Assembly (NCBI RefSeq): GCF_001681715.1
Contig: NZ_LNWY01000007.1
Coordinates: 81,850-145,849, forward strand
Direction of reading: 5' to 3'
Source: Tritonibacter mobilis
Lineage (GTDB): Bacteria > Pseudomonadota > Alphaproteobacteria > Rhodobacterales > Rhodobacteraceae
Length of the DNA: 64,000 bases
Shown here piece by piece: positions 52,246 through 60,935 of this stretch (the first letter of the stretch is position 1; each line of letters opens with the position of its first letter). The notes below the pieces were generated by a model that did not search any database, was not told where the DNA came from, and saw only the letters and a program-made list of their open reading frames with translations. Made by a program: the position numbers and the translations under genes.

Positions 52246-53396
52246 GCCCCTCTTTGCTGATCCGACAGAACCTGACGCGCAAGCTGTTGCGCAGTATCCT
52301 GTTGATCCTCTGTATTGGTGTCGCGTTCTTCATCTTTGGCGTGTTGTCCAGTTTCCGGCAGGGGTTTGAAGGGGCAAGCTCACAGACCTCCCGTCTGGTG
52401 GTGGCCTCCAAGGTGGGCGGCAATGAGACCCTGCCCCTGTCCTACCTGCCTGAAATCGAAGCCCTGAACGGGGTGTCCGATGTCACACATATCACCCGCC
52501 TGCGCGCCTTTGTGGGCAATGAACGCAATATCGTCGGCGCCAATGCGGTTGACCTTGAAAGCTACGCGCGGGTCTATGCGGATGCCTATGCCTTTGACCC
52601 CGAGATGCTACGTGCCGCGGATGCGGATCGCACGGCCATTCTGGTGGGGCGTACTTTGGCGGCACGCATGGGGTGGAGCACCGGCGACACGGTGACGCTG
52701 ACAAGTTTCATGCATGCCCGCGAGGGGGGAGATCGCAACTGGCGCTTTACCATTGCAGGCGTCTTTGACGGGGCAGAGGTGACCACCGACACCAGTTTCC
52801 TGCTTGCACGGGCGGATTACTTCCACGCCGCCGTGATGCGCAATAAGAACCGGGTGGATCTGTTTGGCATCCAGCCCAAACCGGGCACCGATACCGAGGC
52901 CCTGGCCCGCGAAATCGACGCGCTATATGCCAATTCGGGCGCGCAGACCCGCACACAGTCTGAAACCGCCTTCATGTCCGCCTTTCTGGAGCAATTCGCC
53001 AATATCGCGCTCTTGGTGCGGCTGATTGTGGGCGTCGCTTTTGCCACCATCCTGATGATCGTCGCCAATACGATGATCTTTGCAATCCGCGAACGCACAC
53101 TGGAAATCGGCGTGCTCAAGGTTCTGGGCTTTTCCGGCGGGCGTATCATGCGCATCGTTCTGGCAGAGACACTGGTGCTCTTTGCGCTGGGGCTATGCCT
53201 CGGACTGAGCCTAACAGCCGCGGTGATCCCGGTGCTGGCGGACGCCCTGCAAAGCGTTGTGCCCGGCCTTTATCTGACCCCGCGCGTGATCGCCACGGCG
53301 GTGGCACTGGCGGTGGGTTTTGCCCTTGCCTGCGGTGCGCTGCCGTCGATCAACGCTCTTCGCCTGCCCATTGCGGCAGCTCTCAAACACAGGTGA
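52236..53396 (+). CDS. FtsX/MacB-type permease 1 of ABC exporter
   Basis: 386 residues. The first membrane helix (LILCIGVAFFIFGVLSSFRQ) is followed by a large periplasmic domain and three C-terminal helices (LIVGVAFATILMIVANTMIF, FALGLCLGLSLTAAVIPVLA). The topology and the REFxxLEIGVLKVLGFS-like loop (RERTLEIGVLKVLGFSGGRI) are typical of FtsX permeases. It probably pairs with the second permease gene, separated by 5 bases. Confidence 0.87.
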   Translation: MRLSPSLLIRQNLTRKLLRSILLILCIGVAFFIFGVLSSFRQGFEGASSQTSRLVVASKVGGNETLPLSYLPEIEALNGVSDVTHITRLRAFVGNERNIVGANAVDLESYARVYADAYAFDPEMLRAADADRTAILVGRTLAARMGWSTGDTVTLTSFMHAREGGDRNWRFTIAGVFDGAEVTTDTSFLLARADYFHAAVMRNKNRVDLFGIQPKPGTDTEALAREIDALYANSGAQTRTQSETAFMSAFLEQFANIALLVRLIVGVAFATILMIVANTMIFAIRERTLEIGVLKVLGFSGGRIMRIVLAETLVLFALGLCLGLSLTAAVIPVLADALQSVVPGLYLTPRVIATAVALAVGFALACGALPSINALRLPIAAALKHR

Positions 53397-53401
53397 TCCC
53401 A

Positions 53402-54592
53402 ATGTTCGGTTTTATCCGTCAATCCCTCGCACTTTCGGGCGCAAACCTGCGCAGCTTGCCGCGTCGGGCGTGGATTTCGCTCTCGATGGTGCTGTCTGTC
53501 ACATTGGTCGTGCTGGTGCTGCTTGGGTTCCTCGCCATGGCCAATGGCTTTCGCAAAACCCTCTCTTCGACCGGATCTGCCGATGTGGCGATGGTGCTGA
53601 GCCGGGGGGCCTTCAGCGAAGCCCTGAGCCGCATTGGCACACAACAAGCCCACCTCATCGAGGAAGCACCGGGCATTGCCAGAACCGCCGAGGGTGCGCC
53701 GCTCATTTCGCGCGAGCTGGTGGTGCCGGTAGATGCGGTAGCCCAGGACAGTGGCAAGAACGAAACCCTGTCGTTGCGCGGCGTGACGGCCACCGGCCTC
53801 GCCCTGCGTCCAAAGCTGGCCATCAGCGCCGGGCGAATGATGACACCCGGCACGGATGAGATCGTGGTCGGCGCGCGTCTGGCGGCGAAATACAACGATC
53901 TGAACCTTGGCGACACCATCTCATTTGGGCGTTCGCAGTGGAAGGTTGTTGGCCATTTCACCGCCGGTGGCAGCGTCTTTGAAAGCGAACTTCTGGCGGA
54001 TGCCGGTCTGGTGCAGGCGCAGTTCAATCGCCCCAATCAAATCCAATCCCTCAGGGTGCGTCTGGAAGATCCGGCCGCCTTCGCGCAGTTCAGTGCCTAT
54101 GTCGAGGATCTTGACCTCGGCCTTCTGGCGCAGACCGAACAGGCGTTTTACGCCGCGCAGGCCAGCGACATCAGCCGGATCATCCTGTTCCTTGGCTGGC
54201 CGCTTGCAATCGTCATGGCGATTGGCGCTGCCGTGGGGGCGATGACCACCATGTATAGTTCGGTGTCGGATCGCATGGTTGAGATCGCCACTGTGCGCGC
54301 CCTTGGCTTTAGCCGCAGTGCTGCGTTTGTTGCCACTTTGGTGGAGGCGCTGGCGCTTACCTTGATTGGCTGCGCCATTGGCGTAGCGCTGGCATGGATC
54401 GGTCTGGACGGCTGGAGTGCCTCGACCAAGAGCGGCGCCAATGCGCAGCTGGCCTTCCAACTGGCACTGTCATGGCCCCAAGCGCTGAGCGCGGTGGTGC
54501 TGGCCCTCGGGATTGGTGCGATTGGCGGCGGCCTTCCCGCCCTGCGTGCCACTCGGGTGCCGCTGCGCGCCGCGATGACCGGGCGAGCGTAA
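53402..54592 (+). CDS. FtsX/MacB-type permease 2 of ABC exporter
   Basis: 396 residues from the ATG at 53402. The layout is one N-terminal membrane helix (ISLSMVLSVTLVVLVLLGFL), a periplasmic domain and three C-terminal helices with the loop DRMVEIATVRALGFSRSAAF. Two different FtsX proteins would make a heterodimer, as in LolCE. An in-frame extension to 53195 overlaps the first permease and lacks family content. Exporter of the cluster product is the likely role. Confidence 0.87.
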   Translation: MFGFIRQSLALSGANLRSLPRRAWISLSMVLSVTLVVLVLLGFLAMANGFRKTLSSTGSADVAMVLSRGAFSEALSRIGTQQAHLIEEAPGIARTAEGAPLISRELVVPVDAVAQDSGKNETLSLRGVTATGLALRPKLAISAGRMMTPGTDEIVVGARLAAKYNDLNLGDTISFGRSQWKVVGHFTAGGSVFESELLADAGLVQAQFNRPNQIQSLRVRLEDPAAFAQFSAYVEDLDLGLLAQTEQAFYAAQASDISRIILFLGWPLAIVMAIGAAVGAMTTMYSSVSDRMVEIATVRALGFSRSAAFVATLVEALALTLIGCAIGVALAWIGLDGWSASTKSGANAQLAFQLALSWPQALSAVVLALGIGAIGGGLPALRATRVPLRAAMTGRA

Positions 54593-54596
54593 CGCA

Positions 54597-55955
54597 ATGG
54601 TCTCGCCACAATCCTCTGCCCAGCCACCGCGTTCAACGCCCCAAGGCGGCCTGCGCGCGGTGGTGATCGGGGGTGGTGTCGCAGGGCTTGCGGCCTGCAG
54701 CGCAATTGCGCCGCATGTGGCATCGATCACCCTGATCGAGCAGGAGCCAATGCCTACCGAGCCAATGATCCGACGCCACACGCCGCAGGCCCCGCATGTG
54801 CATGCGCTGCTCGACAGTGGGCGGCAGGCGTTGGAACAGTTGATGCCCGGACTTGGCGCGGCCCTGCAAAACGCTGGCAGCCTGCCGCTGCGGGTGCGCT
54901 CCCAATGGCGCAGCCACGATGGTCATGAATGGTGCGCGCCCGAGGACACAGGCCCGGTGGTGCTCAGCCAGAGCCGACCACTGCTTGAACATGTATTGCG
55001 GTGCCGGGTGCTGGCGCTGCCGCATCTGCTGGTGCAAACGGCACGGGTGCGTGGCCTGATGCTTGCCGCAGGGGACGAAACCCGCGCGCCGCGCCTTATT
55101 GGTGTGAGCCTTGATGATAGCACCGGGCAGCGCCGCCAGTTGGACGCGGACATCGTGGTCGATGCCTCCGGTCGTGCCGGAGACAGTCTTAAGTGGTTTG
55201 AAGCCGCCGGTCTGCAACTCCCGCCAGAGATGACCCGCCACCCCGATATCCGCTACACCAGCGCCTTTTTCGCCAGACCTGCACAGACCCGTGCCAACCC
55301 GCCAAGCGCGTGGCTGCGTCCCGCGCAAGCCCCCGCCACGCAGGGGCTGGTGATGGCCCCCATCGAGGGGGATCGTTGGGTGATGACGCTGATCGGGCGC
55401 TTTGGGGCCTCGATGCCCCGCAACGAAGATGGGTTTCGCCAGCGCGCGCTTGCCATTGCCGGGCCGGAGCTTGCCGACAGTCTCGCATCCGCCCGCATGC
55501 TGTCGCAACTGCGTGGTTTTGCGATCAAATCCGTGCGCTTTCGCCGCTTTGACCGCAAGGCCTCGGCCTTGCCGCTTGGGTATTTTCCCATTGGTGACAC
55601 CATCGCCACCTTCAACCCGCTTTATGGCCAAGGGATGAGCGTCGCCGCCTTGCAGGCCGTGGCGTTGCAACAAGCACTCTCAGATCACACTGCGCCTGCA
55701 GTGCAGCAGACATCCTACCTGACGGCGGCCCATCGCCCCGCAGATTGGGCGTGGAAGATCGGTGGCGCGGTGGACCGTGCCTACGCACAGATGCGCCAGC
55801 ATGAGGATGCGGATTGCGATCATTTTGCCGAGCGTCTGAGGCTGGCGTTCTCAGCCTCGGTTCTGCGTCCGGGATTGCGCGGTCAGATCGATCGCGTCCT
55901 GCACCTGCTGGATGCGCCAGAAAAGCTCGACGCGCTTTGCACGGAACCGGTCTAG
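54597..55955 (+). CDS. FAD-dependent monooxygenase/epoxidase-like enzyme
   Basis: 452 residues from the ATG at 54597. The Rossmann FAD motif is AVVIGGGVAGLAACSAIA (residues about 21-38), and the second FAD motif GDTIATFNPLYGQGMSVAAL lies near residue 335. The latter closely resembles the GDA...FNPVYGQGM loop of polyether epoxidases such as Lsd18 and MonCI. The enzyme probably hydroxylates or epoxidises a double bond using NAD(P)H and oxygen, which would fit a product of the acyl-CoA-dehydrogenase steps. A tailoring function is inferred. Confidence 0.8.
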   Translation: MVSPQSSAQPPRSTPQGGLRAVVIGGGVAGLAACSAIAPHVASITLIEQEPMPTEPMIRRHTPQAPHVHALLDSGRQALEQLMPGLGAALQNAGSLPLRVRSQWRSHDGHEWCAPEDTGPVVLSQSRPLLEHVLRCRVLALPHLLVQTARVRGLMLAAGDETRAPRLIGVSLDDSTGQRRQLDADIVVDASGRAGDSLKWFEAAGLQLPPEMTRHPDIRYTSAFFARPAQTRANPPSAWLRPAQAPATQGLVMAPIEGDRWVMTLIGRFGASMPRNEDGFRQRALAIAGPELADSLASARMLSQLRGFAIKSVRFRRFDRKASALPLGYFPIGDTIATFNPLYGQGMSVAALQAVALQQALSDHTAPAVQQTSYLTAAHRPADWAWKIGGAVDRAYAQMRQHEDADCDHFAERLRLAFSASVLRPGLRGQIDRVLHLLDAPEKLDALCTEPV

Positions 55956-55994
55956 CGCGGCCCCTGCCCCTCCTCACTCAAAAGGAACACCAAG

Positions 55995-57017
55995 ATGAAG
56001 CTGCTCACCACCGCCCCGCCTTCCGTCCAATTTGCCCCCGGAACTTATCTGGAGGCCGTCGGCACCCTCGCGCAGTGGAACGAGGCGGCCGGCGTCGAGG
56101 GCATGCTGATCTATACCGACAACAGCCTGATGGATCCGTGGACCGTGGCACAGGCGGTGATGGAGCGCACACGGCGTTTCAAACCGCTGGTGGCGGTGCA
56201 GCCGCTTTATATGTCTCCCCTGGCCGCCGCGCGAAAGGTGTCCTCCCTCGCCTTTCTTTACGGTCGTAAAATGGCGCTCAACATGGTGGCCGGGGGCTTT
56301 GTGAAAGACCTAGAGCAACTGGGCGACGCCACAGAGCATGACGCAAGATATGATCGGCTGGTGGAATACACCCAGATCATGCAGGCCCTGCTGCGCGGAG
56401 AGACGGTCACATTCAGCGGTACTTATTATCAGGTGGCCAACCTGCGGCTGTCGCCCGCCCTGCCGCCGGAACTGATGCCGGATCTGTTTTTGTCGGGGGC
56501 ATCGGATGCCTGCGCGGCGGCGGCGGCAACACTGGAAGCCACGCGCCTCAGCTATACCAAACCACCGCAGGATCTGGAACCACTAGCGCCCCTGCCCGGC
56601 GCGGGACAGATTGGCCTGAGGTTCGGCGTGATTGCCCGCGAAACCGCCGATGAGGCATGGCGCGAGGCGCGCAGCCGCTTTCCCGAGGATCGGCGCGGTC
56701 AACTCGCGCATAAAATGGCGCGCGGCGCGACCGATAGCATCTGGCATCAGGAAATCTCGCAAAAAGCCGAGGATCTGCACGAGGCCCGTGATGGCGCGTA
56801 CTGGTTGTTTCCGCTGCGCAATTACAAAACCTTCTGCCCCTATCTGGTGGGCAGCTACGGCGAGGTGGCCGCCTATGTCGGGCGGTACCGCGCATTGGGA
56901 TACACCGCGCTGATCCTCGATGTCCCCAGCAGCGAAGAGGAATTGCAGCACAGCCTGCGCGCGGTGAAACTGGGCGGGGCCGAAGTTTTGCACCCTGCCT
57001 CTCTCACGCACTCCTGA
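55995..57017 (+). CDS. Luciferase-like (LLM-class) flavin-dependent monooxygenase
   Basis: 340 residues. The TIM-barrel LLM fold is visible: NEAAGVEGMLIYTDNSLMDP, VAVQPLYMSPLAAARKVSSL, GRKMALNMVAGGFVKDLEQL and DARYDRLVEYTQIMQALLRG with GETVTFSGTYYQV, the classical F420/FMN-site neighbourhood. In butirosin biosynthesis the LLM enzyme BtrO hydroxylates a decarboxylated, carrier-bound amino acid. With a BtrK-like decarboxylase here, a similar step is plausible. A reduced-flavin supplier is not encoded in the cluster. Confidence 0.83.
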   Translation: MKLLTTAPPSVQFAPGTYLEAVGTLAQWNEAAGVEGMLIYTDNSLMDPWTVAQAVMERTRRFKPLVAVQPLYMSPLAAARKVSSLAFLYGRKMALNMVAGGFVKDLEQLGDATEHDARYDRLVEYTQIMQALLRGETVTFSGTYYQVANLRLSPALPPELMPDLFLSGASDACAAAAATLEATRLSYTKPPQDLEPLAPLPGAGQIGLRFGVIARETADEAWREARSRFPEDRRGQLAHKMARGATDSIWHQEISQKAEDLHEARDGAYWLFPLRNYKTFCPYLVGSYGEVAAYVGRYRALGYTALILDVPSSEEELQHSLRAVKLGGAEVLHPASLTHS

Positions 57018-57031
57018 CGGCGAGGCTTAAG

Positions 57032-58189
57032 ATGTTTGCGCGTACCCTCTTTGATCCTGAACACGACGCTTGGCGCGCGGAGGTGGCAGCCTTTCTGAGC
57101 GCCGAAATCACCCCGCATCACGATGCCTGGGTCGCGGCGCGAAAAACACCGCGCGCGGCTTGGGCACAGGCGGGGGCGGCTGGGTTGCTGGCGCGCGCTC
57201 TGCCACCAGCATATGGCGGCGCAGGCCGGGATTTTCGCGACAGTGCCATCATCATCGAGGAGCTGGCCCGCCACCGGGTCCACGGGCTGTTCACCTGCCT
57301 GCAGAGCGATATCGTCGCGCCCTTCATCCTGCGGCTTGGCACCGAGGCGCAGAAAATGCGGCTGTTGCCGGGGATCGCTCAGGGCGAGGTTCTGGCGGCG
57401 CTGGCGCTGACCGAACCACAGGGCGGCAGTGCGCTGTCCACCATGACCACCACCGCGCGCAGCAGCGGTGACAGCCTCGTACTGAACGGCTGCAAGACCC
57501 ATATCTCTAACGGATCGGTGGCGGACGTGGTCATCGTTGCAGCCAAAAGCGAGCGCGGCAGCATCGGGGATCAACCGGGCCTGAGCCTCATACTGGTCGA
57601 AACCGAACGCCCCGGAGTGCATCAAGAGGCGATTGAAAAAACCGGTATGGCCGCGCTGGATACAGGCCAGATCACCCTCACCGATTGCGTGGTGCCGCGC
57701 AGCAATGTTCTGGGTGGCGAGGGCATGGGGTTTGTCTACCTCATGAGCTTTCTCGGTGTGGAACGGCTGGTGCTGGCGATCTACGCGCAGGCCTGCTCTG
57801 AACGGCTCTTGCAGGATCTGATCCGCGATTGTGATGCCCGCCATACCCCCAATGGCAGCGTGCTGGATCATCAAAACCCCCGGTTCTCTCTGGCAGAGCT
57901 TTATAGCGACTGCGCAGTCAATCGCAGTTTTATCGACCAATGTATCCCCTTGGTGCAGGAGGGGCGCTTTGATCCCAAACAAGCCTGTATCGCCAAGCTG
58001 CGCACCACTGCGACCTTGAAAAAACTGGCCGCCCTTGGGGTTCAGCTTCGCGGTGCGGGCGGGATCAGCGGTGAAACTGGCGCGCGCGCCAGCCAAGATC
58101 TGCTGGATGCCTCAGTGCAGTCGATCTGGGGTGGCACCAGCGAGATCCTGTTGGATCTCATCGGGCGCAGCATGGCCAGCGGCCTATGA
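57032..58189 (+). CDS. Acyl-CoA dehydrogenase (free-standing)
   Basis: 385 residues. Domains are ordered as usual: N-terminal helices (RALPPAYGGAGRDFRDSAII), FAD-binding beta domain (VLAALALTEPQGGSALSTMT) and C-terminal helices (GVQLRGAGGISGETGARASQ). The motif SIWGGTSEILLDLIGRS lacks the Glu found in the fusion protein's YMEGT. That pattern is normal for relatives whose base lies in an earlier helix. It could oxidise a carrier-bound acyl or aminoacyl thioester, as prolyl-carrier dehydrogenases do. Confidence 0.83.
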   Translation: MFARTLFDPEHDAWRAEVAAFLSAEITPHHDAWVAARKTPRAAWAQAGAAGLLARALPPAYGGAGRDFRDSAIIIEELARHRVHGLFTCLQSDIVAPFILRLGTEAQKMRLLPGIAQGEVLAALALTEPQGGSALSTMTTTARSSGDSLVLNGCKTHISNGSVADVVIVAAKSERGSIGDQPGLSLILVETERPGVHQEAIEKTGMAALDTGQITLTDCVVPRSNVLGGEGMGFVYLMSFLGVERLVLAIYAQACSERLLQDLIRDCDARHTPNGSVLDHQNPRFSLAELYSDCAVNRSFIDQCIPLVQEGRFDPKQACIAKLRTTATLKKLAALGVQLRGAGGISGETGARASQDLLDASVQSIWGGTSEILLDLIGRSMASGL

Positions 58190-58902
58190 CCCGGCCCGCG
58201 CCACACACACCGGATCGCGTGACCTGCTGGCACGTCCACTTGCCCAAGGATGTGGGCGCGCAGGACTATGAAATCCTCGATGCCGCCGAAAAAACGCGCG
58301 CCGATGCCCTGCCCGAGCCCGCCCGCCGGGTGCAATATATCGCCGCCCATGCGGCCTTGCGCCGAATTCTCGGGGCCGCCATAGGCGCGCGGCCAGAACA
58401 GCTTTCGATCCAGAGCGAGCGCCACGGCCGTCCGGTTCTGGCGCATCAAGGCGCGCCACATTTCAGCCTCAGCCATTCCGGCGAGGCAGCAATGATTGCC
58501 CTGTGTCCCACTGCACGGCTGGGGGTCGATCTGGAACAGCGCCGCCCGCGCCCCAAAGCGCGCCGCCTGGTGGAGCGGCTGTTCGCCCCGGCAGAGCGCG
58601 ATCTGCTGCTGCCCCTGCCCGCGGCAGCGTTTGACGCCGGGTTTTCCCGGCTTTGGGTCTTGAAAGAGGCCTACATCAAGGCAGACGGACGTGGTCTGGC
58701 CTGTCCTCTCGCCGGGTTTGCCATAGATCCTTTCGCCCTTCGGCTGCTTTGCAGCGCGCCGGGGTTCCCAAGCGGGGTTCAACTCTCCTATAAGGAAGTA
58801 TGTAATAATTTTGATAGCGCTCTAGTGGTATGCTCCACCCAGCCTGTAAAAATTGAACATCGGGTTTTGGATATGCGCGTCAATATGGAAAGGGCGGCCT
58901 GA
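58186..58902 (+). CDS. Sfp-type 4'-phosphopantetheinyl transferase
   Basis: 238 residues. Motifs HFSLSHSGEAAMIAL, ARLGVDLEQRRPR (metal-binding Asp-Glu) and RLWVLKEAYIKADGRGL are complete. It transfers the phosphopantetheine arm from CoA to the serines of the three carrier proteins (34264, 39103, 45284). It overlaps the dehydrogenase stop by 4 bases. The last ~40 codons (58790-58900) are unusually AT-rich and encode a tail (YKEVCNNFDSALVVCSTQPV) outside the family core. Confidence 0.88.
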   Translation: MTRPAPHTPDRVTCWHVHLPKDVGAQDYEILDAAEKTRADALPEPARRVQYIAAHAALRRILGAAIGARPEQLSIQSERHGRPVLAHQGAPHFSLSHSGEAAMIALCPTARLGVDLEQRRPRPKARRLVERLFAPAERDLLLPLPAAAFDAGFSRLWVLKEAYIKADGRGLACPLAGFAIDPFALRLLCSAPGFPSGVQLSYKEVCNNFDSALVVCSTQPVKIEHRVLDMRVNMERAA

Positions 58903-59054
58903 CATGGACATGGCACCGCAGAGCCCGACACCCCCGCATGGCCGCGCATGTTTCGCGGCCTGCCTGCACAGCGTATATCCGTTTTGCCCGCCGTTGCACC
59001 GGACAACATCCCGGCACTCGGACGCCTGCCCTCAATGACCGGAGACCAGAGGCC

Positions 59055-60149
59055 TTGCTGTTTTTCCCCCTCCCGTTCCTGACTGCCTTTTTCCTGATCT
59101 TCGTGATCATCCAGCTTGCGCGCTATATTGGGCGCGGTCTTGACTGGGTTGTCCTGCTGACCGTGACGGGCTTTGCGCTGCAATCAGTATTGCTGGGGGT
59201 GTCTTGGGGGCTGCAGGATATGCCAAAGCTGCCGCTGATTTCGCTGGCGATCGCGCTGCCGCCGCTTACATGGCTGTCGCTCAATGAACTGGCGGGGCGC
59301 ACCGGGCGCTACAGTCGGGTGGCGATTTTTGGCGGCATCGCCGCGCTCATCGGGACCACCAGCGCTGCGTTTTTGCTGGGCAATGACGATATTGTCGATG
59401 CGCTCTCGATCATGGCCTATCTGTTGTTTGGCGGTCATCTGATCTGGTCGGGGATGAATCTCGACCTCGACTGGATGGCAAGCCGCCCCTTGCAAAGCCT
59501 GATCCCAACCCAACGCGCCTATATGGTGGCGGGCACCATTCTGCTGATCTCGGCGGGCGTTGATGTGATGGTCGCGCTTGATATCCGGCTCAATGACAGC
59601 CAGATCTCACCGGCATTGGTGGGATATTCGAACCTCACCTTCCTGCTGGCGCTGATCGTGGTGTTCTTCACCCGTCACGATGGCACCGCCGCGCCGCCGC
59701 GCCCGCAGCCCGCCACACCGCAGGCGCAACCCAACAGCGCCGAGGATGAAACCAGCGCGGAAAGCATCCTTGCCAAGCTGGATCAGGAGATGGAGACCAA
59801 TCACCTCTATCGCAACGAGAGCCTGTCGTTGAACGAAATCGCGCGCAAGATCCGTGTGCCCGCCCGTCAGGTCTCCAGCGCGGTGAATACGTTGCGGGCG
59901 ATGAACGTGCCCAAATACGTCAATACGTTTCGCATTCGGGATGCCTGCCGCATCCTTGAGGAAACCGATATGCCCGTGACCGAAGTGATCTTTGCGGTGG
60001 GGTTCACCACCAAATCGAACTTCAATCGCGAATTCCAGCGCGTCACGGGCCTTAATCCCAGCGAATGGCGCAGCCGCGCCTGCAGCGCCTCCGAGCACCG
60101 CCCTCATGTGGATTCGGTGCGGGTCCGAGAACAGGTGTCCGAGACCTGA
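59055..60149 (+). CDS. Membrane-anchored AraC-family transcriptional regulator
   Basis: About 365 residues from a TTG at 59055, with GGAGAC at 59041; an upstream in-frame extension to 58938 is polar and doubtful. Roughly six to seven membrane segments (FLIFVIIQLARYIGRG, WVVLLTVTGFALQSVLLGV, AYMVAGTILLISAGVDVMVA) are followed by a cytoplasmic two-helix-turn-helix AraC domain (LSLNEIARKIRVPARQVSSA and FAVGFTTKSNFNREFQRVTG). It could sense an envelope or lipophilic signal, possibly the product. Operator site 3 lies 36 bp past its stop. Its adjacency to the cluster makes it the best candidate regulator. Confidence 0.82.
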   Translation: MLFFPLPFLTAFFLIFVIIQLARYIGRGLDWVVLLTVTGFALQSVLLGVSWGLQDMPKLPLISLAIALPPLTWLSLNELAGRTGRYSRVAIFGGIAALIGTTSAAFLLGNDDIVDALSIMAYLLFGGHLIWSGMNLDLDWMASRPLQSLIPTQRAYMVAGTILLISAGVDVMVALDIRLNDSQISPALVGYSNLTFLLALIVVFFTRHDGTAAPPRPQPATPQAQPNSAEDETSAESILAKLDQEMETNHLYRNESLSLNEIARKIRVPARQVSSAVNTLRAMNVPKYVNTFRIRDACRILEETDMPVTEVIFAVGFTTKSNFNREFQRVTGLNPSEWRSRACSASEHRPHVDSVRVREQVSET

Positions 60150-60185
60150 AAACCCAAGACCACGACCGGATTCCCGTTTCGGGAC

Positions 60186-60207
60186 GTCCTCATTCGTGGA
60201 TCAGGTC
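60186..60207. promoter_or_regulatory. Operator site 3 upstream of secreted-protein gene
   Basis: The element starts GTCCTCATTCG and ends TGGATCAGGTC. It matches site 2 at 16 of 22 positions and extends beyond it (GGACGTCCT...AGGTC-CGCGC). It is 77 bp upstream of the secreted-protein ATG. Sites 1, 2 and 3 each lie 74-120 bp before a gene start. Confidence 0.62.
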
Positions 60208-60284
60208 GCGCGCCACAGACCTGAGCCGCTATGTCCGATGCAGGCGACAATGGGCCCCAAGGCCCCCGCAAAGGAACATCGGAC

Positions 60285-60857
60285 ATGAAACGCAAAACCA
60301 AGATCACACTCGCCGCCCTCAGCGCTGCTTTGGTCGTGTTGAGCGCCGCGCCGCGACTGGTTCAGGCCGAAGACAGCCAGACCATCGCGCTCAAGGATGC
60401 CATTCGGACGGTTGTTTTGCATGGCGACGGCACCGCGCTCAAGCTCACCACCCATGAGGGAACCACGCGCGAGGCTCTGCTGATCACGGAGGATAATATC
60501 GGCTGCCCGCTGACGTCCTCAGTGCAGGCCGACGGGGATCAATTGCAGATATCGGTGGAAAAAGGACCGATGCGGATCGGCTTTTGGTGTGACCCGGATG
60601 TTACCTTGTCGCTGCCTGAGGGATTGAACCTTGAGATCGGCCTGAGCAACCTCGCCGCCGACATCAAAGGCTCCTTTGAGCGGGTGTCGATCAGAACCGG
60701 TCAGTCGGTGATCGACTTTGACGGACGGGCCGCACATTTCACGCTCGAAGGGCGACGCGCAGCGGTGCGGCTCAACTTCCCCCGCGATATGCCGCGCGAG
60801 GCGGTAGAGCTGGACGTGGATACGATCCTGTCACAAGTGACCTTTAACGGTGTCTGA
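60285..60857 (+). CDS. Secreted protein of unknown function
   Basis: 190 residues from the ATG at 60285 (AAGGAAC upstream). The signal peptide is clear (MKRKTKITLAALSAALVVLS, cleavage near LVQAED). The mature part is beta-rich and rather acidic, with two cysteines (NIGCPLTSS and GFWCDPDVTL) that could form a disulfide, and a repeated pattern of short strands (LNLEIGLSNLAADIKGSFER) like adhesin-type beta-helix or DUF4097-like proteins. I do not recognise the family. Operator site 3 upstream suggests it is co-regulated with the biosynthetic cluster, perhaps as an immunity or envelope protein. Confidence 0.7.
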   Translation: MKRKTKITLAALSAALVVLSAAPRLVQAEDSQTIALKDAIRTVVLHGDGTALKLTTHEGTTREALLITEDNIGCPLTSSVQADGDQLQISVEKGPMRIGFWCDPDVTLSLPEGLNLEIGLSNLAADIKGSFERVSIRTGQSVIDFDGRAAHFTLEGRRAAVRLNFPRDMPREAVELDVDTILSQVTFNGV

Positions 60858-60870
60858 TAACGGTGCCTGA

Positions 60871-60911
60871 ACACCCCTCCGCGCCCGCATCGTGACAGGC
60901 GCGGCGGGTGT
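60871..60911. terminator. Hairpin between convergent genes
   Basis: ACACCC...CCGCGCC (60871-60885) pairs with GGCGCGG.GGGTGT (60898-60911), giving a long stem with small bulges and a 12-13 base loop. It lies between the rightward secreted-protein gene and the leftward E2 operon. It can serve both directions, although no clear U-run is visible. Confidence 0.55.
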
Positions 60912-60935
60912 CTATATCCCCCCAAGGGCAAGGGA

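Noticed and set aside
54597..55955. Tryptophan-halogenase identity for the FAD enzyme
   Set aside because: The halogenase WxWxIP motif and catalytic lysine context were not seen; the GD/FNP..GQGM loop fits epoxidase-like enzymes better.
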